A stretch of 64,000 nucleotides of DNA from Mycobacterium sp. IS-1742 (GTDB lineage: Bacteria > Actinomycetota > Actinomycetes > Mycobacteriales > Mycobacteriaceae): the NCBI RefSeq assembly GCF_001500125.1, contig NZ_LQIV01000041.1, positions 62,001-126,000 of the forward strand. The letters run 5' to 3'. This document shows, piece after piece, positions 1-9,169 of the stretch (the first letter of the stretch is position 1; every line of letters begins with the position of its first letter). A program made the position numbers and the translations under genes. A model generated the notes under the pieces. That model saw only the letters and a program-made list of their open reading frames with translations. It was not told the DNA's origin and made no database searches.

Positions 1-94
1 CGATGCTAGAGCTGCGGCCGCTTGCGGTGTCGGCGTTTGATGGGATCGGCCGCCGCAGTGGGTACCCGGTACCGACCTTTGGGAGGAACACCGC

Positions 95-1696
95 ATGGCC
101 ACACCGCAAACACGACCCGTGGTGTCCTCGTGGGCGCCGCTGGCGTCACCGGTCTACCGGGCGCTGTGGATCGCGCAGTTCGTCTCGAACCTCGGCACCT
201 GGATGCAGACGGTGGGCGCGCAGTGGATGCTCGTCGGAGACCCCGGCGCCGCGGTGCTGGTTCCGCTCGTTCAGACGGCGACGACGCTGCCGGTCATGCT
301 GCTGGCGTTGCCGTCCGGGGTGCTCGCCGACCTGATCGACCGGCGCAGGCTACTGATCGCCACCCAGGGCGCGATGGCCTCAGGGGTCGCCGCACTCGCC
401 ACGTTGAGCGGATTCGGGCTCGCGACGCCGACGGTGCTGCTGCTCCTGCTCTTCCTGATCGGGTGCGGGCAGGCGCTGACCGCCCCGGCGTGGCAGGCCA
501 TCCAGCCGGAACTCGTTCCGCGCGAACAGATCCCGGCCGCGGCGGCGCTGACCAGCATGAGCATGAACGGTGCCAGGGCGATCGGCCCCGCGATCGCGGG
601 CGTCCTGGTGTCCGTGTCCGGACCGACGACGGTGTTCGCGCTCAACGCGCTGTCGTTCATCGGCATCGTCATGGTGCTGCTCGCGTGGCGGCGGCCCGCG
701 AGCGAGTCGATGATGCCCGTCGAGCGCCCGTTGTCGGCGTTGAGCGCGGGCGGACGGTTCATCCGCAGCTCACCGGTGATCCGCCGGATCCTGCTGCGGG
801 CCGTGCTGTTCATCGCACCGGGCAGCGCGCTGTGGGGTCTGCTGGCGGTGATCGCGGCGAACCAGCTCGGCCTCTCGTCCTCGGGGTACGGGCTGCTGCT
901 CGGTGCGCTCGGCGTCGGGGCGGTGCTGGGCGCGGTGGTGCTGTCACGCCTGCAGGCGCTCTTCGGGTACAACCAGCTGCTCACCGTGGCCGCGCTGGGC
1001 TTCGCCGCCGCCACCGCGGTGCTGGCCACGGTTCACGTGCTCGCCGTCGTGCTGGCGCTGCTGGTGCTCGGCGGCCTGTCGTGGCTGCTGACGCTGTCGA
1101 CGCTGAACGCCTCGATGCAGTTGAGCCTGCCCGCCTGGGTGCGGGCGCGCGGGCTCTCGGTCTACCAGTTGGTCTTCATGGGCGGTCAGGCGATCGGCTC
1201 GCTGGTGTGGGGGCTGGTGGCCGGCGCGACGAGCGGGGTGACGGCGTTGCTGATCAGCGCGGCGCTATTGGTCGGCTGCGCGCTGTCGGTGCTGTGGTGG
1301 CCGCTGCACGCAGGCACCGGAACCCTGGACGTCACACCGTCGGCGCACTGGGGCGAACCGGCGTTGGTGTTCGAGCCGGACCCGCAGGACGGGCCGGTCG
1401 TGGTGCTGCAGTCCTATCAGGTCTCGCCCGAGGACGAGGCGGGCTTCCTCGCGTTGATGCAGCGGGTGCGCCGCTCGCGGCAGCGGACCGGCGCGATGCA
1501 GTGGGGCATCTTCCGGAGCGGGGAGTCCGCCGACACGTTCGTCGAGCTGTTCGTCGTGCGCAGCTGGGACGAGCACCTGCGTCAGCACCTGGTCCGGCAG
1601 ACCGGGCTGGACTACGCGCTCGAACAGGAGCTCGAGCAGTACGTCCACGGCGAGTCGACGCTGCGGCATTTCATCGCGGTGAGGACCGAACGGTGA
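95..1696 (+). CDS. MFS transporter (EntS/DUF894-like) with C-terminal soluble domain
   Basis: Predicted inner-membrane major facilitator of the MFS_3 (enterobactin-exporter-like) family, likely exporting a small molecule; the substrate is unknown. The first ~410 residues contain about 12 hydrophobic segments and a loop with the charged motif LADLIDRRRL after the second helix, the usual MFS motif A position. The last ~115 residues are soluble and resemble an antibiotic-biosynthesis-monooxygenase-like ferredoxin fold, a tail common in this subfamily. The ATG is preceded by GGGAGGA at 81-87 with 7-base spacing. Its 3' end overlaps the convergent aftD stop by 26 bases. The family is clear; the transport direction is inferred. 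Confidence 0.85.
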   Translation: MATPQTRPVVSSWAPLASPVYRALWIAQFVSNLGTWMQTVGAQWMLVGDPGAAVLVPLVQTATTLPVMLLALPSGVLADLIDRRRLLIATQGAMASGVAALATLSGFGLATPTVLLLLLFLIGCGQALTAPAWQAIQPELVPREQIPAAAALTSMSMNGARAIGPAIAGVLVSVSGPTTVFALNALSFIGIVMVLLAWRRPASESMMPVERPLSALSAGGRFIRSSPVIRRILLRAVLFIAPGSALWGLLAVIAANQLGLSSSGYGLLLGALGVGAVLGAVVLSRLQALFGYNQLLTVAALGFAAATAVLATVHVLAVVLALLVLGGLSWLLTLSTLNASMQLSLPAWVRARGLSVYQLVFMGGQAIGSLVWGLVAGATSGVTALLISAALLVGCALSVLWWPLHAGTGTLDVTPSAHWGEPALVFEPDPQDGPVVVLQSYQVSPEDEAGFLALMQRVRRSRQRTGAMQWGIFRSGESADTFVELFVVRSWDEHLRQHLVRQTGLDYALEQELEQYVHGESTLRHFIAVRTER

Positions 1697-4600
1697 ACGG
1701 CACCGCCGAGGCGGCCAGCGCCGCCACCGACAGCAGCGCCAGCAGTTGCACCCCCGCCGAATGCCCGACATAGCCGTCCACCGAGCGCCACGGATGCTGC
1801 GACAGCACAGCGCCTGCCAGGGTCAGGCCGCCCGCTGCGACGCCCAGCGTGATCCGGTCGCGTAACCGTTCCCGGCCGCGCAGCAGATAACCCGCGGCGA
1901 ACGCACCGCCGACGACCACCACCCCGGCCCACCCGGAGATCACCGCCCCCACCGCCAGGCCGCCCACCACCGCGGCGGCCGCGGGCACCCGCCACGGACG
2001 CGCGGGCTCGTCGTCTCGGGGGCGCCGCACCGGCAGCCCGATCAGCAGCGCGAGCACCGGCAACAACGCCAGGCCGCCGATCAGGCCGACCCGGTAGACC
2101 GTGTTCGAGCCGAACGACAGCGTGACGGCGCCCGCGGTGTCCGCGGGCACCACCCAGCCCTGCTGCCAGCCGTTGACGACCACGGGCGTCAGCACGCCAC
2201 CGTCCGGACCGCGCGCCTGCCAACCCGGGTTGACACTCTCCGGGACCACGAGCACGCGGTCGCGCTGCGCGGCGGTCACCGTCACCTCGCGGCGGTCGGC
2301 ACTCCACGCGCCGGTGTCGGCGGGCGTCGTCGGCGCGGGGGTGATGTCGCGGGCCGTCGGCGCGGCCAGCTGCACCCCGTCGACGACGAAGGTGGCGCCG
2401 GGACTGACCAGGAGCTCCTGCTCACCCGCGGGCAGGTCGATCGGTCCCTCGCGGCACGGCCGGGCCATCACCGGTTCCCCGTCGAGCAGCGCGCCGACGG
2501 TGGTGGTGACCGCGGTCGGCACGAACTGACCGGCGACGCCGATGATCGGCCCCTCCCCGCACGGCACGTCGACGGTGCGGGCGCGGTTCTCACCCGCGTC
2601 GGCGGCGCCGATCGGGGTGCCCCGCCGGTCCAGGGCGGTCACCTCGGCCAGACCGGGCGGTTTGAGTTGGTCGAAGCCCAGCGAGGTGCGGTCGATGATG
2701 TCGTTCCAGTCCAGCAGTGAGACCGCGACGGTGTCCGTGCGGTGGGGTGCCAGCTCGACCGTCTCCGCGCCGCCCTCACCGGAGAGCCGGCGCGTCTGCG
2801 GGCCGTTGCCGAGGTCGACGGCCACCATCCGCGGGCGGGCGGGTGGCTCCGTGGTGCTGGGTGTGATCCGCAGGGCGGCGACCTCGGCCGGGGCCGGCAG
2901 CGTCAGGGTCAACGTCGGCGGGGTGCGGTGCTGGACGACGCGCTGCGGTGCCGTCCACGCGGTGCGTGGATCCCCGTCACCCGCGGCGTAGGACGATCCG
3001 AGCACGTCGAGGGCGTCGGCGTCCCCGGCGACCACCGTGGTGCCGGGCTCACGGATGAGTTCGGCCAGCCGCGGACCCTGCCGGGCGCGCACCCACACCG
3101 TCGGCCGCACCGTCGTCGGCTCCGGCACAGCGAGCGTCCGGCTCAGGTTCACCGGCTCCTCGGGCGACAGCGCCATGGCGGCCGCGCACTTGACGCCGTC
3201 CGGACTGTCCACGCAACCCGGCCGGCCCAGCAGTTCGGAGCCGAGATCCCACAGGCCGACGGTGGAACCGGCCGGCGGGCCGGGCACCGCCACCGTGTGC
3301 CGCAATGGGATCGGGGTGGCGAAGCCGTTGGCGTCGTACTGGGTGACCGACAGGTCGGTGATGCCGAACTGCACCCCCGCCGAACCGTCGTCGGTGCCGG
3401 TCGCGGTGATCCGCACCCAGGGCGTCTCGCCGTAGGGCAGCGCGACCGTCAGCGGTGTGCCCGCCTCCTCGAAACGCAGGGTGCTGGTGCCGTTGACCGT
3501 CGCGACCTCCATCCGCCGCACCTGCGCGCCGACGGCGGTGGCGCTGGGCGTGACGGTGATGGTGGCGTTGGTGACCGGTTTGTCGAAGTCGACCTGCAGC
3601 CACTGACCGAGCGCGGCCTGCAGCGCGTTGGACACCCAGCTCGTCGACGTGTCGGCGTCGATCGCCGCCGTCGGACCGGTGGCGGGGGCGACGTTGGGCA
3701 GTGCGGTCGAGTCGGCCGCCGAACTCGACACCGACAACCGGCCGCCGGTCCACCGGCCGTAGACGAGGTCGGCGCCCTCGGATGGATAGTCGGGCACCCG
3801 GTTGAAGGTGTTGCGCGGATCGTCGGGTGCGCGGATCGCCGACGAGTGGTCGTCGACGCGGCCGTAGTCGGTCTCGCGCGCCGCCGGGGTGTCGGTGACG
3901 GTCACCAGCGGCGCGGGCAGGCCGGCGCGTTCGGCGTCCGCGGTGAGCATCATCGGGCCCAGCGGCGGCCGGTCGAGCAGGCGACGGCGTTCGTCGAGGC
4001 GCAGCAACGCCTCGGGTGCGCCGTCGACACGGGCCATCGCGTCGGCGTCGACCAGGTACGGGGACGACGGGTTCCCTGCCGCCTCGACGCGGTAGATCTC
4101 GACGGCGGGATACCGCGGCCGCAGCCCGCTGTCGGAGACGAAGCCCTCCAGGGTGCCCGGGCCGACGGGGTCGCCGAACTGTGCGACCCGGGTCAGGCCG
4201 GGGGAGCCGTCGATCGCGCGGTGCACCAGCACCGGCCGCGCCGAGCGAGACGATTCGGGATCCAGGTCGTTGCGCACCACGACATACGAGATACCTTGGC
4301 GCGCAAGGGTGTCGGCGAGGCCGGCGGAGGGCCGGCCGGCGGCGAAGAGGCGTTGCACCGAGTCGAGGGCGCGGATCGTCTCCGGCGGGGTCAGGGGGAT
4401 GGAGTCGCGCACGCCCCACGGGCTTCCGCCGAGCACCTGCAGGGGTTCGTCATGGGTGCTGCCCCACACCTGGGTGGCGAACGGTGCTCCGGGCGCCACC
4501 AGCACCCGTCCCGCGGTGGGCTCACCGGTGTTGTTGGCGTCCAGCCACTGCGCGGTCTCGTGCCAGTGGTCGGGGATGGCGGTGAACGCCCCGGGCGCGG

Positions 4601-5870
4601 TCAGCCGGCCCGTCCACGCCAGCGAGGTGCCCGCGGTGAGGGCGGCGAGGACGACGATGCCCACCGCCACCCGCCGGTCCCGCTCGGGGTGGGCGAACGC
4701 GTGCACCCACGCCGGCCGCGGTGCGCTGCCGGGCAGCGGGATCCGGGCCAGCAGGTGGATCACCCCCAGCGCCAGCGGCAACCGCAGCACCGGGTCGAGC
4801 TTCTGCAGGTTGCGCAGCGGGGTGCCGTCCCCGTCGAGGAACGCCTGCACCGCCGACGCGATCGGCGAGCCCAGCCCGCCGGAGTAGCCGGCCGCGAGCA
4901 GGGCCACCCCCACGAGCAGCATCGTGATCAGCCGGCCGCGCGCCGGCATCGAGCGCAACGCCAGACCGGCCAGCCCGGCGGCCGCCACCAGCGTCGTCGC
5001 GAGCACGGCGAGGCTGCCGGTGACCAGCGTCGACCCGGCGGTCGCGCTGGGCGCCACGAACGGAGTCCAACTGCCGGTGCCGCGCAGCATCTCGGTCAGC
5101 GACATCCACTGTGTGGTGACGCCGGAGGATTCGATGAAGTCGAGGAACGGCGGGCTGATCCGTCCGAGCAGCAGCAGCGGGATCACCCACCACAGCACCG
5201 CGAGCGCCGCGCAGCCGAACCACCACCCGGTGAATCTCAACCACCGGCGGTTGGGCCGGTGACACGCCCACCACAGCACCGCGGCCAGACATCCGGTGAG
5301 TGTCGCCACCGCGTTGACCGCCCCCATCAGCGCGATCGCCCCGGCAGACCGGGCGGCGAGCACGCGTACCGAACCCCGGCCGCGCCCGGCCTCTCCCGCC
5401 CCTCTCGTCCCGCCCAACGCCAGGATCAACGGCAGCAACACCCACGGCGCCAGCATCATCGGCAGCGTCTCCGACGACAGGGCCCCCAGGGTGGTCAGGA
5501 CCCGGGGTGACAGCGCATAGGCGACCGCACCGATCACCCGCGATGTGGGGCTGCCGATGCCGAGCGCCTCGGCGACCCGCACCACACCCCAGAACCCGAC
5601 GGTCAGCAGCAGCGCCCACCACAACCGCTGCGTCACCCAGCCGGGCAGGCCGAGGAGGTCACCGGCGAGGAAGAAGGTGCCGTGCGGGAACAGGTAGCCG
5701 TAGGCCTGGTTCTGCGCCTGGCCGAACGGCAGGTCGCTGTTCCACAGATTCGCGGCGCGCGCGAGGAACCGCAGCGGATTCGCGGTGAGGTCGAGTTTGG
5801 TGTCGGGGGAGATCTGTCCGGGCGACTGGGCGAAAGTCAGGACGAGCGCCGCGACCGCGGCCACCCACAT
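1671..5870 (-). CDS. aftD: Alpha-(1->3)-arabinofuranosyltransferase AftD
   Basis: Membrane GT-C glycosyltransferase that branches arabinan of arabinogalactan and lipoarabinomannan using decaprenyl-phosphoarabinose, on the periplasmic side. Length 1399 residues, against about 1400 for M. tuberculosis Rv0236c. The N-terminal ~450 residues are polytopic with the family's FAQSPGQISPDTKLDL start, followed by a very long periplasmic region with carbohydrate-binding-like modules (discoidin-like stretches around residues 690-1000) and terminal membrane helices. The ATG at 5870 is used, but the codons just upstream read QPLSRRW, which looks like a conserved AftD N-terminus, so the true start may lie slightly upstream at a non-ATG codon. 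It neighbours the DUF2613 gene as in M. tuberculosis. Confidence 0.95.
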   Translation of the reverse strand: MWVAAVAALVLTFAQSPGQISPDTKLDLTANPLRFLARAANLWNSDLPFGQAQNQAYGYLFPHGTFFLAGDLLGLPGWVTQRLWWALLLTVGFWGVVRVAEALGIGSPTSRVIGAVAYALSPRVLTTLGALSSETLPMMLAPWVLLPLILALGGTRGAGEAGRGRGSVRVLAARSAGAIALMGAVNAVATLTGCLAAVLWWACHRPNRRWLRFTGWWFGCAALAVLWWVIPLLLLGRISPPFLDFIESSGVTTQWMSLTEMLRGTGSWTPFVAPSATAGSTLVTGSLAVLATTLVAAAGLAGLALRSMPARGRLITMLLVGVALLAAGYSGGLGSPIASAVQAFLDGDGTPLRNLQKLDPVLRLPLALGVIHLLARIPLPGSAPRPAWVHAFAHPERDRRVAVGIVVLAALTAGTSLAWTGRLTAPGAFTAIPDHWHETAQWLDANNTGEPTAGRVLVAPGAPFATQVWGSTHDEPLQVLGGSPWGVRDSIPLTPPETIRALDSVQRLFAAGRPSAGLADTLARQGISYVVVRNDLDPESSRSARPVLVHRAIDGSPGLTRVAQFGDPVGPGTLEGFVSDSGLRPRYPAVEIYRVEAAGNPSSPYLVDADAMARVDGAPEALLRLDERRRLLDRPPLGPMMLTADAERAGLPAPLVTVTDTPAARETDYGRVDDHSSAIRAPDDPRNTFNRVPDYPSEGADLVYGRWTGGRLSVSSSAADSTALPNVAPATGPTAAIDADTSTSWVSNALQAALGQWLQVDFDKPVTNATITVTPSATAVGAQVRRMEVATVNGTSTLRFEEAGTPLTVALPYGETPWVRITATGTDDGSAGVQFGITDLSVTQYDANGFATPIPLRHTVAVPGPPAGSTVGLWDLGSELLGRPGCVDSPDGVKCAAAMALSPEEPVNLSRTLAVPEPTTVRPTVWVRARQGPRLAELIREPGTTVVAGDADALDVLGSSYAAGDGDPRTAWTAPQRVVQHRTPPTLTLTLPAPAEVAALRITPSTTEPPARPRMVAVDLGNGPQTRRLSGEGGAETVELAPHRTDTVAVSLLDWNDIIDRTSLGFDQLKPPGLAEVTALDRRGTPIGAADAGENRARTVDVPCGEGPIIGVAGQFVPTAVTTTVGALLDGEPVMARPCREGPIDLPAGEQELLVSPGATFVVDGVQLAAPTARDITPAPTTPADTGAWSADRREVTVTAAQRDRVLVVPESVNPGWQARGPDGGVLTPVVVNGWQQGWVVPADTAGAVTLSFGSNTVYRVGLIGGLALLPVLALLIGLPVRRPRDDEPARPWRVPAAAAVVGGLAVGAVISGWAGVVVVGGAFAAGYLLRGRERLRDRITLGVAAGGLTLAGAVLSQHPWRSVDGYVGHSAGVQLLALLSVAALAASAVPFTVRSSPR

Positions 5871-5934
5871 CCACCGCCGCGACAGCGGTTGCGCGGTGTA
5901 CGCGGCTGCGGACGTGTCAGCCGCGACCCGGGAA

Positions 5935-6108
5935 CTAACTTCTGTCGCCGTACTCGACCCTGTTGAGCACCGATGACGCCGGATCGCCCGCCTGCAGCGG
6001 AGGCTTGCTGTCCTCCTGCACCATCAGCGTCACCCCGAACACGGCCGCCGCCCCGAGCAGCAGGCCGACGACGATGCTGGCCGCGGCGGGGACGATGAAC
6101 CGATCCAT
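5935..6108 (-). CDS. DUF2613 small membrane/secreted protein (Rv0236A homologue)
   Basis: A 57-residue protein read directly from the sequence. It starts MDRFIVPAAA, has one hydrophobic helix of about 25 residues (positions 4-30) and a short polar tail ending in EYGDRS. It matches the length and position of M. tuberculosis Rv0236A, which sits immediately upstream of aftD on the same strand, so the two are probably co-transcribed and this peptide may be linked to AftD or the envelope. The function is unknown in any species I can recall. The ATG at 6108 is the only reasonable start. Confidence 0.85.
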   Translation of the reverse strand: MDRFIVPAAASIVVGLLLGAAAVFGVTLMVQEDSKPPLQAGDPASSVLNRVEYGDRS

Positions 6109-6133
6109 GGCGCCAAAACTAGCACGCGGGCGC

Positions 6134-6625
6134 TCAGCGGCCGGGGGGCACGATGAGCACCGGACGGTGCCCGTGCCGCAGTACGCGGTCGGCGACGCTT
6201 GACTGCAGCAGCGAGCGCAGACCGGTGGTGCCGCGGGTCCCGGTGACGATCAGGTCGGCGTCCAACGTGTCCGCGGTCTCGATGATCGTGTTCCACACGG
6301 TGCTGGTCGCGGCCACGCAGAGGGGTTCGGCGGTCAGGCCGGCGGCCTGCGCCAGCGCGATGCCCTCGTCGTTGGTGCGCTGGGCGTCGGCGTAGGCGAT
6401 GTCCTCGTCGTCCGGCGCCGGATCCGGCGGCCCGTCGAGGTCCAGTTGCGGCGGTTCGGGGCCGCGGTGCGCCGGGGACCACACCGTCAGGACCACCGCG
6501 CGGTTCGCGGACAGGAACCGCCCGGCGTAGTGCACGGCCCGGCGGGCGTTGTCGGTGCCGTCGTAGGCGATCACCATGACTTCTGGGGCGAATTCCGCGG
6601 CCGAGGTGTCGGCTTCGGCGGTCAT
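6134..6625 (-). CDS. Universal stress protein (UspA family)
   Basis: Cytosolic 163-residue single-domain USP. The N-terminal strand EVMVIAYDGTDNARRAV carries the conserved Asp of the nucleotide pocket. The C-terminal half has the G-2x-G-9x-(S/T) ATP-binding motif (VTGTRGTTGLRSLLQSSVAD), so it should be an ATP-binding type. The start at 6625 is chosen over ATGs further upstream because GAGGAGGG lies just before it; a longer frame would run into the lpqI promoter. It is divergent from lpqI and lies just upstream of the DUF2613-aftD pair. The role in stress or dormancy is inferred from the family. Confidence 0.9.
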   Translation of the reverse strand: MTAEADTSAAEFAPEVMVIAYDGTDNARRAVHYAGRFLSANRAVVLTVWSPAHRGPEPPQLDLDGPPDPAPDDEDIAYADAQRTNDEGIALAQAAGLTAEPLCVAATSTVWNTIIETADTLDADLIVTGTRGTTGLRSLLQSSVADRVLRHGHRPVLIVPPGR

Positions 6626-6701
6626 CGCACCCTCCTCGATGGTCTCCTGTTCGACCCTATGGCATCGACCCGCGCCGCCGGAGCCGTTAGTGTCAAAGCC
6701 C

Positions 6702-7895
6702 ATGGCTTGGACCCGAGGACTGTGCGCACTGGTCGCGACGTCGGGAATGCTGCTCGCGTGCTCGTCGCCGAAGCAGGAACCCGCGGCCGCACCGCCCGAT
6801 CCGGCAATCACCGCCGCACCCGTTTCCGCGGCACCCGCCGTACCGCTGAAGGCGCCCGTGCCATTGGCGCCCGGTGCTCAGGCGTGCGGTCAGGGCGCCG
6901 GGCTGCTCTCGGAGATGTCGACCCGCGACAAGCTGGCCCAGCTGCTGATGGTCGGGGTGTCGAACGCCGCCGACGCCCGCGCGGTGGTCGACAACCACCG
7001 CATCGGCGGCATCATGATCGGCAGCTGGACCGACCTGTCGATGATGGGCGCCCCGCTGGCGGAGATCGCCGCCTCCGCGGCTCCGCTGCCGCTGGCCGTC
7101 AGCGTCGACGAGGAGGGCGGCCGGGTCTCGCGGTTGGCCTCGCTGATCGGCACCCAGCCCTCGGCGCGCGCGCTGGCGCAGAGTTCGACCCCCGAGCAGG
7201 TCTACGGCATCGCGCTCGAGCGTGGCCGGGCGATGCGCGGGCTCGGCGTGACCATCGACTTCGCACCGGTCGTCGACGTCACCGGGGCCAGTGCCGCCAT
7301 CGGTGACCGGTCCTTCGGCGACGACCCGGCGACGGTCACCGAGTACGCCGGGGCGTACGCCCGTGGCCTGCGCGACGCCGGTGTGCTGCCGGTGCTCAAA
7401 CACTTCCCGGGACACGGCAGCGCCTCCGGCGATTCGCACACCCAGGGCGTCTCCACCCCGCCGCTGTCGGAGCTCCAGAACTCCGACCTCGTGCCGTATC
7501 GCACGCTGACCGCGCAGGGGCCGGTCGGGGTGATGGTCGGGCACATGGAGGTTCCGGAGCTGACCGGCAGCGATCCCGCGAGCCTGAGCCCGGCCGCCTA
7601 CCAACTCCTGCGCTCCGGCGGTTACGGCGGCCCGGGCTTCGACGGCCCGGTGTTCACCGACGACATCTCCAGCATGCGGGCGATCACCGACCGCTACGGG
7701 GTGGCCGACGCGGCGCTGCGCGCCCTGCAGGCCGGTGCCGACACAGCGCTGTGGGTGACCACGGCCGAGGTGCCCGCGGTCCTCGACCGGCTGGAGCAGG
7801 CGCTGGCGGCCGGTGAGCTGACGATGCCGCGCGTCGACCAGTCGGTGCTCCGGGTGGCGGCGATGAAGGGCCCGAACCCGCGCTGCGGCGGCTGA
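6702..7895 (+). CDS. lpqI: Lipoprotein beta-N-acetylglucosaminidase LpqI (GH3)
   Basis: Glycoside hydrolase family 3 lipoprotein. M. tuberculosis LpqI (Rv0237) cleaves GlcNAc from muropeptides in cell-wall recycling. The 397-residue product has a short signal sequence with lipobox LLAC, giving acylated Cys20, a proline/alanine-rich linker to about residue 60, then the GH3 barrel. The NagZ-type motif KHFPGHG is at 233-239 with a following SGDSH, and the nucleophile-region TDD is at 319-321. The start at 6702 puts the lipobox at the right depth; the frame continues upstream but without a plausible signal. Position next to the Rv0238-type regulator and aftD matches M. tuberculosis. Confidence 0.95.
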   Translation: MAWTRGLCALVATSGMLLACSSPKQEPAAAPPDPAITAAPVSAAPAVPLKAPVPLAPGAQACGQGAGLLSEMSTRDKLAQLLMVGVSNAADARAVVDNHRIGGIMIGSWTDLSMMGAPLAEIAASAAPLPLAVSVDEEGGRVSRLASLIGTQPSARALAQSSTPEQVYGIALERGRAMRGLGVTIDFAPVVDVTGASAAIGDRSFGDDPATVTEYAGAYARGLRDAGVLPVLKHFPGHGSASGDSHTQGVSTPPLSELQNSDLVPYRTLTAQGPVGVMVGHMEVPELTGSDPASLSPAAYQLLRSGGYGGPGFDGPVFTDDISSMRAITDRYGVADAALRALQAGADTALWVTTAEVPAVLDRLEQALAAGELTMPRVDQSVLRVAAMKGPNPRCGG

Positions 7896-7902
7896 GCGGC
7901 CG

Positions 7903-9072
7903 CTACAGCCCGTAGACGCGTTCGGCGTTGCGGACGCCGATCATGTCGACGATGCGGATCGCATCGTCCTCGGTGCAGTCGCCGCAGCGGATCCAGTCGC
8001 CCAGGACCAGGCCCGCCGCGCGCCGCCACAGCAGCGAGCCGAGCAGGTGCAGTTCCGGCGCGCCGAACGCGTCCGACGAGTACAGCTGCTTGGCGAACGG
8101 TGCGGTGTCGAGCGCCTCGGCGACCAGCGACACCGAACGCGGACCCAGGAAGTTGACGGCCAGCCCGACGTCGAAGTGCACGTGGTCGAACGCCTGCGCG
8201 AGGTAGCCGGCCTGCCGGTGGTACGGATAGCAGTGCAGCAGGAGCACCGGCACGGGCGTCATCGCACGGAGCAGCGGTAGCAGCAGCAGCGGGTCGGTGC
8301 GGTGCAGATCCAGATCGCGGTCGCCGAAGCCGACGTGGAACTGGATGGGCAGCCCGCGCGCGGCGGCCTCGTGCACCCCGAACGCGATCAGCACCGGATC
8401 GTCGACGCGGGAGGGCCGCTGATGCGCCCGGTCCACGGCCTCGATCACGTCGGCGTCGGCGGGGCGTGACCAGTCGACGTCGAAGCCGGTGCGGTAGGCC
8501 GCGATGGTCTTCGTCCCGACGGTGTCCGGGTCCGCGACGGCGTGGTCGAGCACTCCCCGGAACGCCTCCGGGTAGTCCCCGGGCGGCGTGCCCGCCTCGA
8601 GCAGGTCCTCGGCCAGGCGTTCGAGCCGCAGCACCGTCGACGACGCGGCACCGCTGCGCGCCGTCATCTCCCGGGGTGTGGTGATCCGGTCGCCCCGGAA
8701 CCCGGTGTCCACCACCCAGCGCGCTACACCGGCCGCGCGCAGGAAGCGTTCCGCGAGCTCGTCGGGGCCGAACTGGGCGCGCCGCGACCAGTATTCGTCG
8801 CCGCCCGCGAGTGGCTCCAGGCCGAGCACCGGCGCGCACCAGCGGCGGACGGCCAGCCCCAGCGGCGAGTCGAACTGCGACATGAATGCCGGGACCGGAT
8901 CGGTGGACGCCTCGTTGAGCGCGGCCTCGAACCCGGCCCGGTCGAGGTGGACCGTGAACGCGCCGTGCACGTGGTGGTCGATCAGATCGATGTCGTGCAG
9001 GTGTCGGGCCAGGGCGTCCGGCGGCCTGGAGCGGACCCCGGCGAACACGTCGGTGGGTTCCGCTACCGGCAT
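7903..9072 (-). CDS. Amidohydrolase family protein, FluG N-terminal-like
   Basis: A 389-residue TIM-barrel amidohydrolase. The first-strand metal motif is LIDHHVHG (residues 30-37), further metal ligands are expected in IQFHVGFGDRD and LLLHCYPYHRQ, and the barrel closes with YSSDAFGAPELH containing the final Asp. This pattern and order match the amidohydrolase half of FluG/nodulin-type proteins that is fused to glutamine synthetase in fungi and plants; no synthetase domain is present here. Start ATG at 9072 with AAGGGGCG upstream. It is convergent with lpqI and divergent from the TetR gene, which is a candidate regulator. The substrate is unknown. It has no counterpart at this spot in M. tuberculosis. 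Confidence 0.8.
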   Translation of the reverse strand: MPVAEPTDVFAGVRSRPPDALARHLHDIDLIDHHVHGAFTVHLDRAGFEAALNEASTDPVPAFMSQFDSPLGLAVRRWCAPVLGLEPLAGGDEYWSRRAQFGPDELAERFLRAAGVARWVVDTGFRGDRITTPREMTARSGAASSTVLRLERLAEDLLEAGTPPGDYPEAFRGVLDHAVADPDTVGTKTIAAYRTGFDVDWSRPADADVIEAVDRAHQRPSRVDDPVLIAFGVHEAAARGLPIQFHVGFGDRDLDLHRTDPLLLLPLLRAMTPVPVLLLHCYPYHRQAGYLAQAFDHVHFDVGLAVNFLGPRSVSLVAEALDTAPFAKQLYSSDAFGAPELHLLGSLLWRRAAGLVLGDWIRCGDCTEDDAIRIVDMIGVRNAERVYGL

Positions 9073-9157
9073 GGTGTACGCCCCTTCGACCTCGACTTCT
9101 GAGGCGATTGTGCAGCAGCGGCGTCGTCCTGGCTCGGCCTCGGCGTGCGCGATTGCT

Positions 9158-9163
9158 TATCCT
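9158..9163 (+). promoter_or_regulatory. Likely -10 box of a leaderless promoter for the TetR gene
   Basis: TATCCT fits TANNNT and ends 6 bases before the ATG at 9170, so transcription would begin at or next to the start codon. No ribosome-binding site is visible. This is inference from spacing only. Confidence 0.4.
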
Positions 9164-9169
9164 CGAACG

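Noticed and set aside
40..76. GGTACC-containing repeats upstream of the MFS gene as an operator
   Set aside because: Short palindromes built from a restriction-site-like core; too little to support a regulatory call.
1..94. Frames at the left edge (starting at 3 and 22)
   Set aside because: Arginine-rich translations overlapping the MFS gene in other frames; no sign of a gene ending here.
2742..5510. Plus-strand frame of 922 codons opposite aftD
   Set aside because: Low-complexity translation with no motif; aftD on the other strand is certain.
6626..6811. Upstream extension of the universal stress protein
   Set aside because: A strong ribosome-binding site marks the start at 6625, and the extension covers the lpqI signal peptide and promoter.
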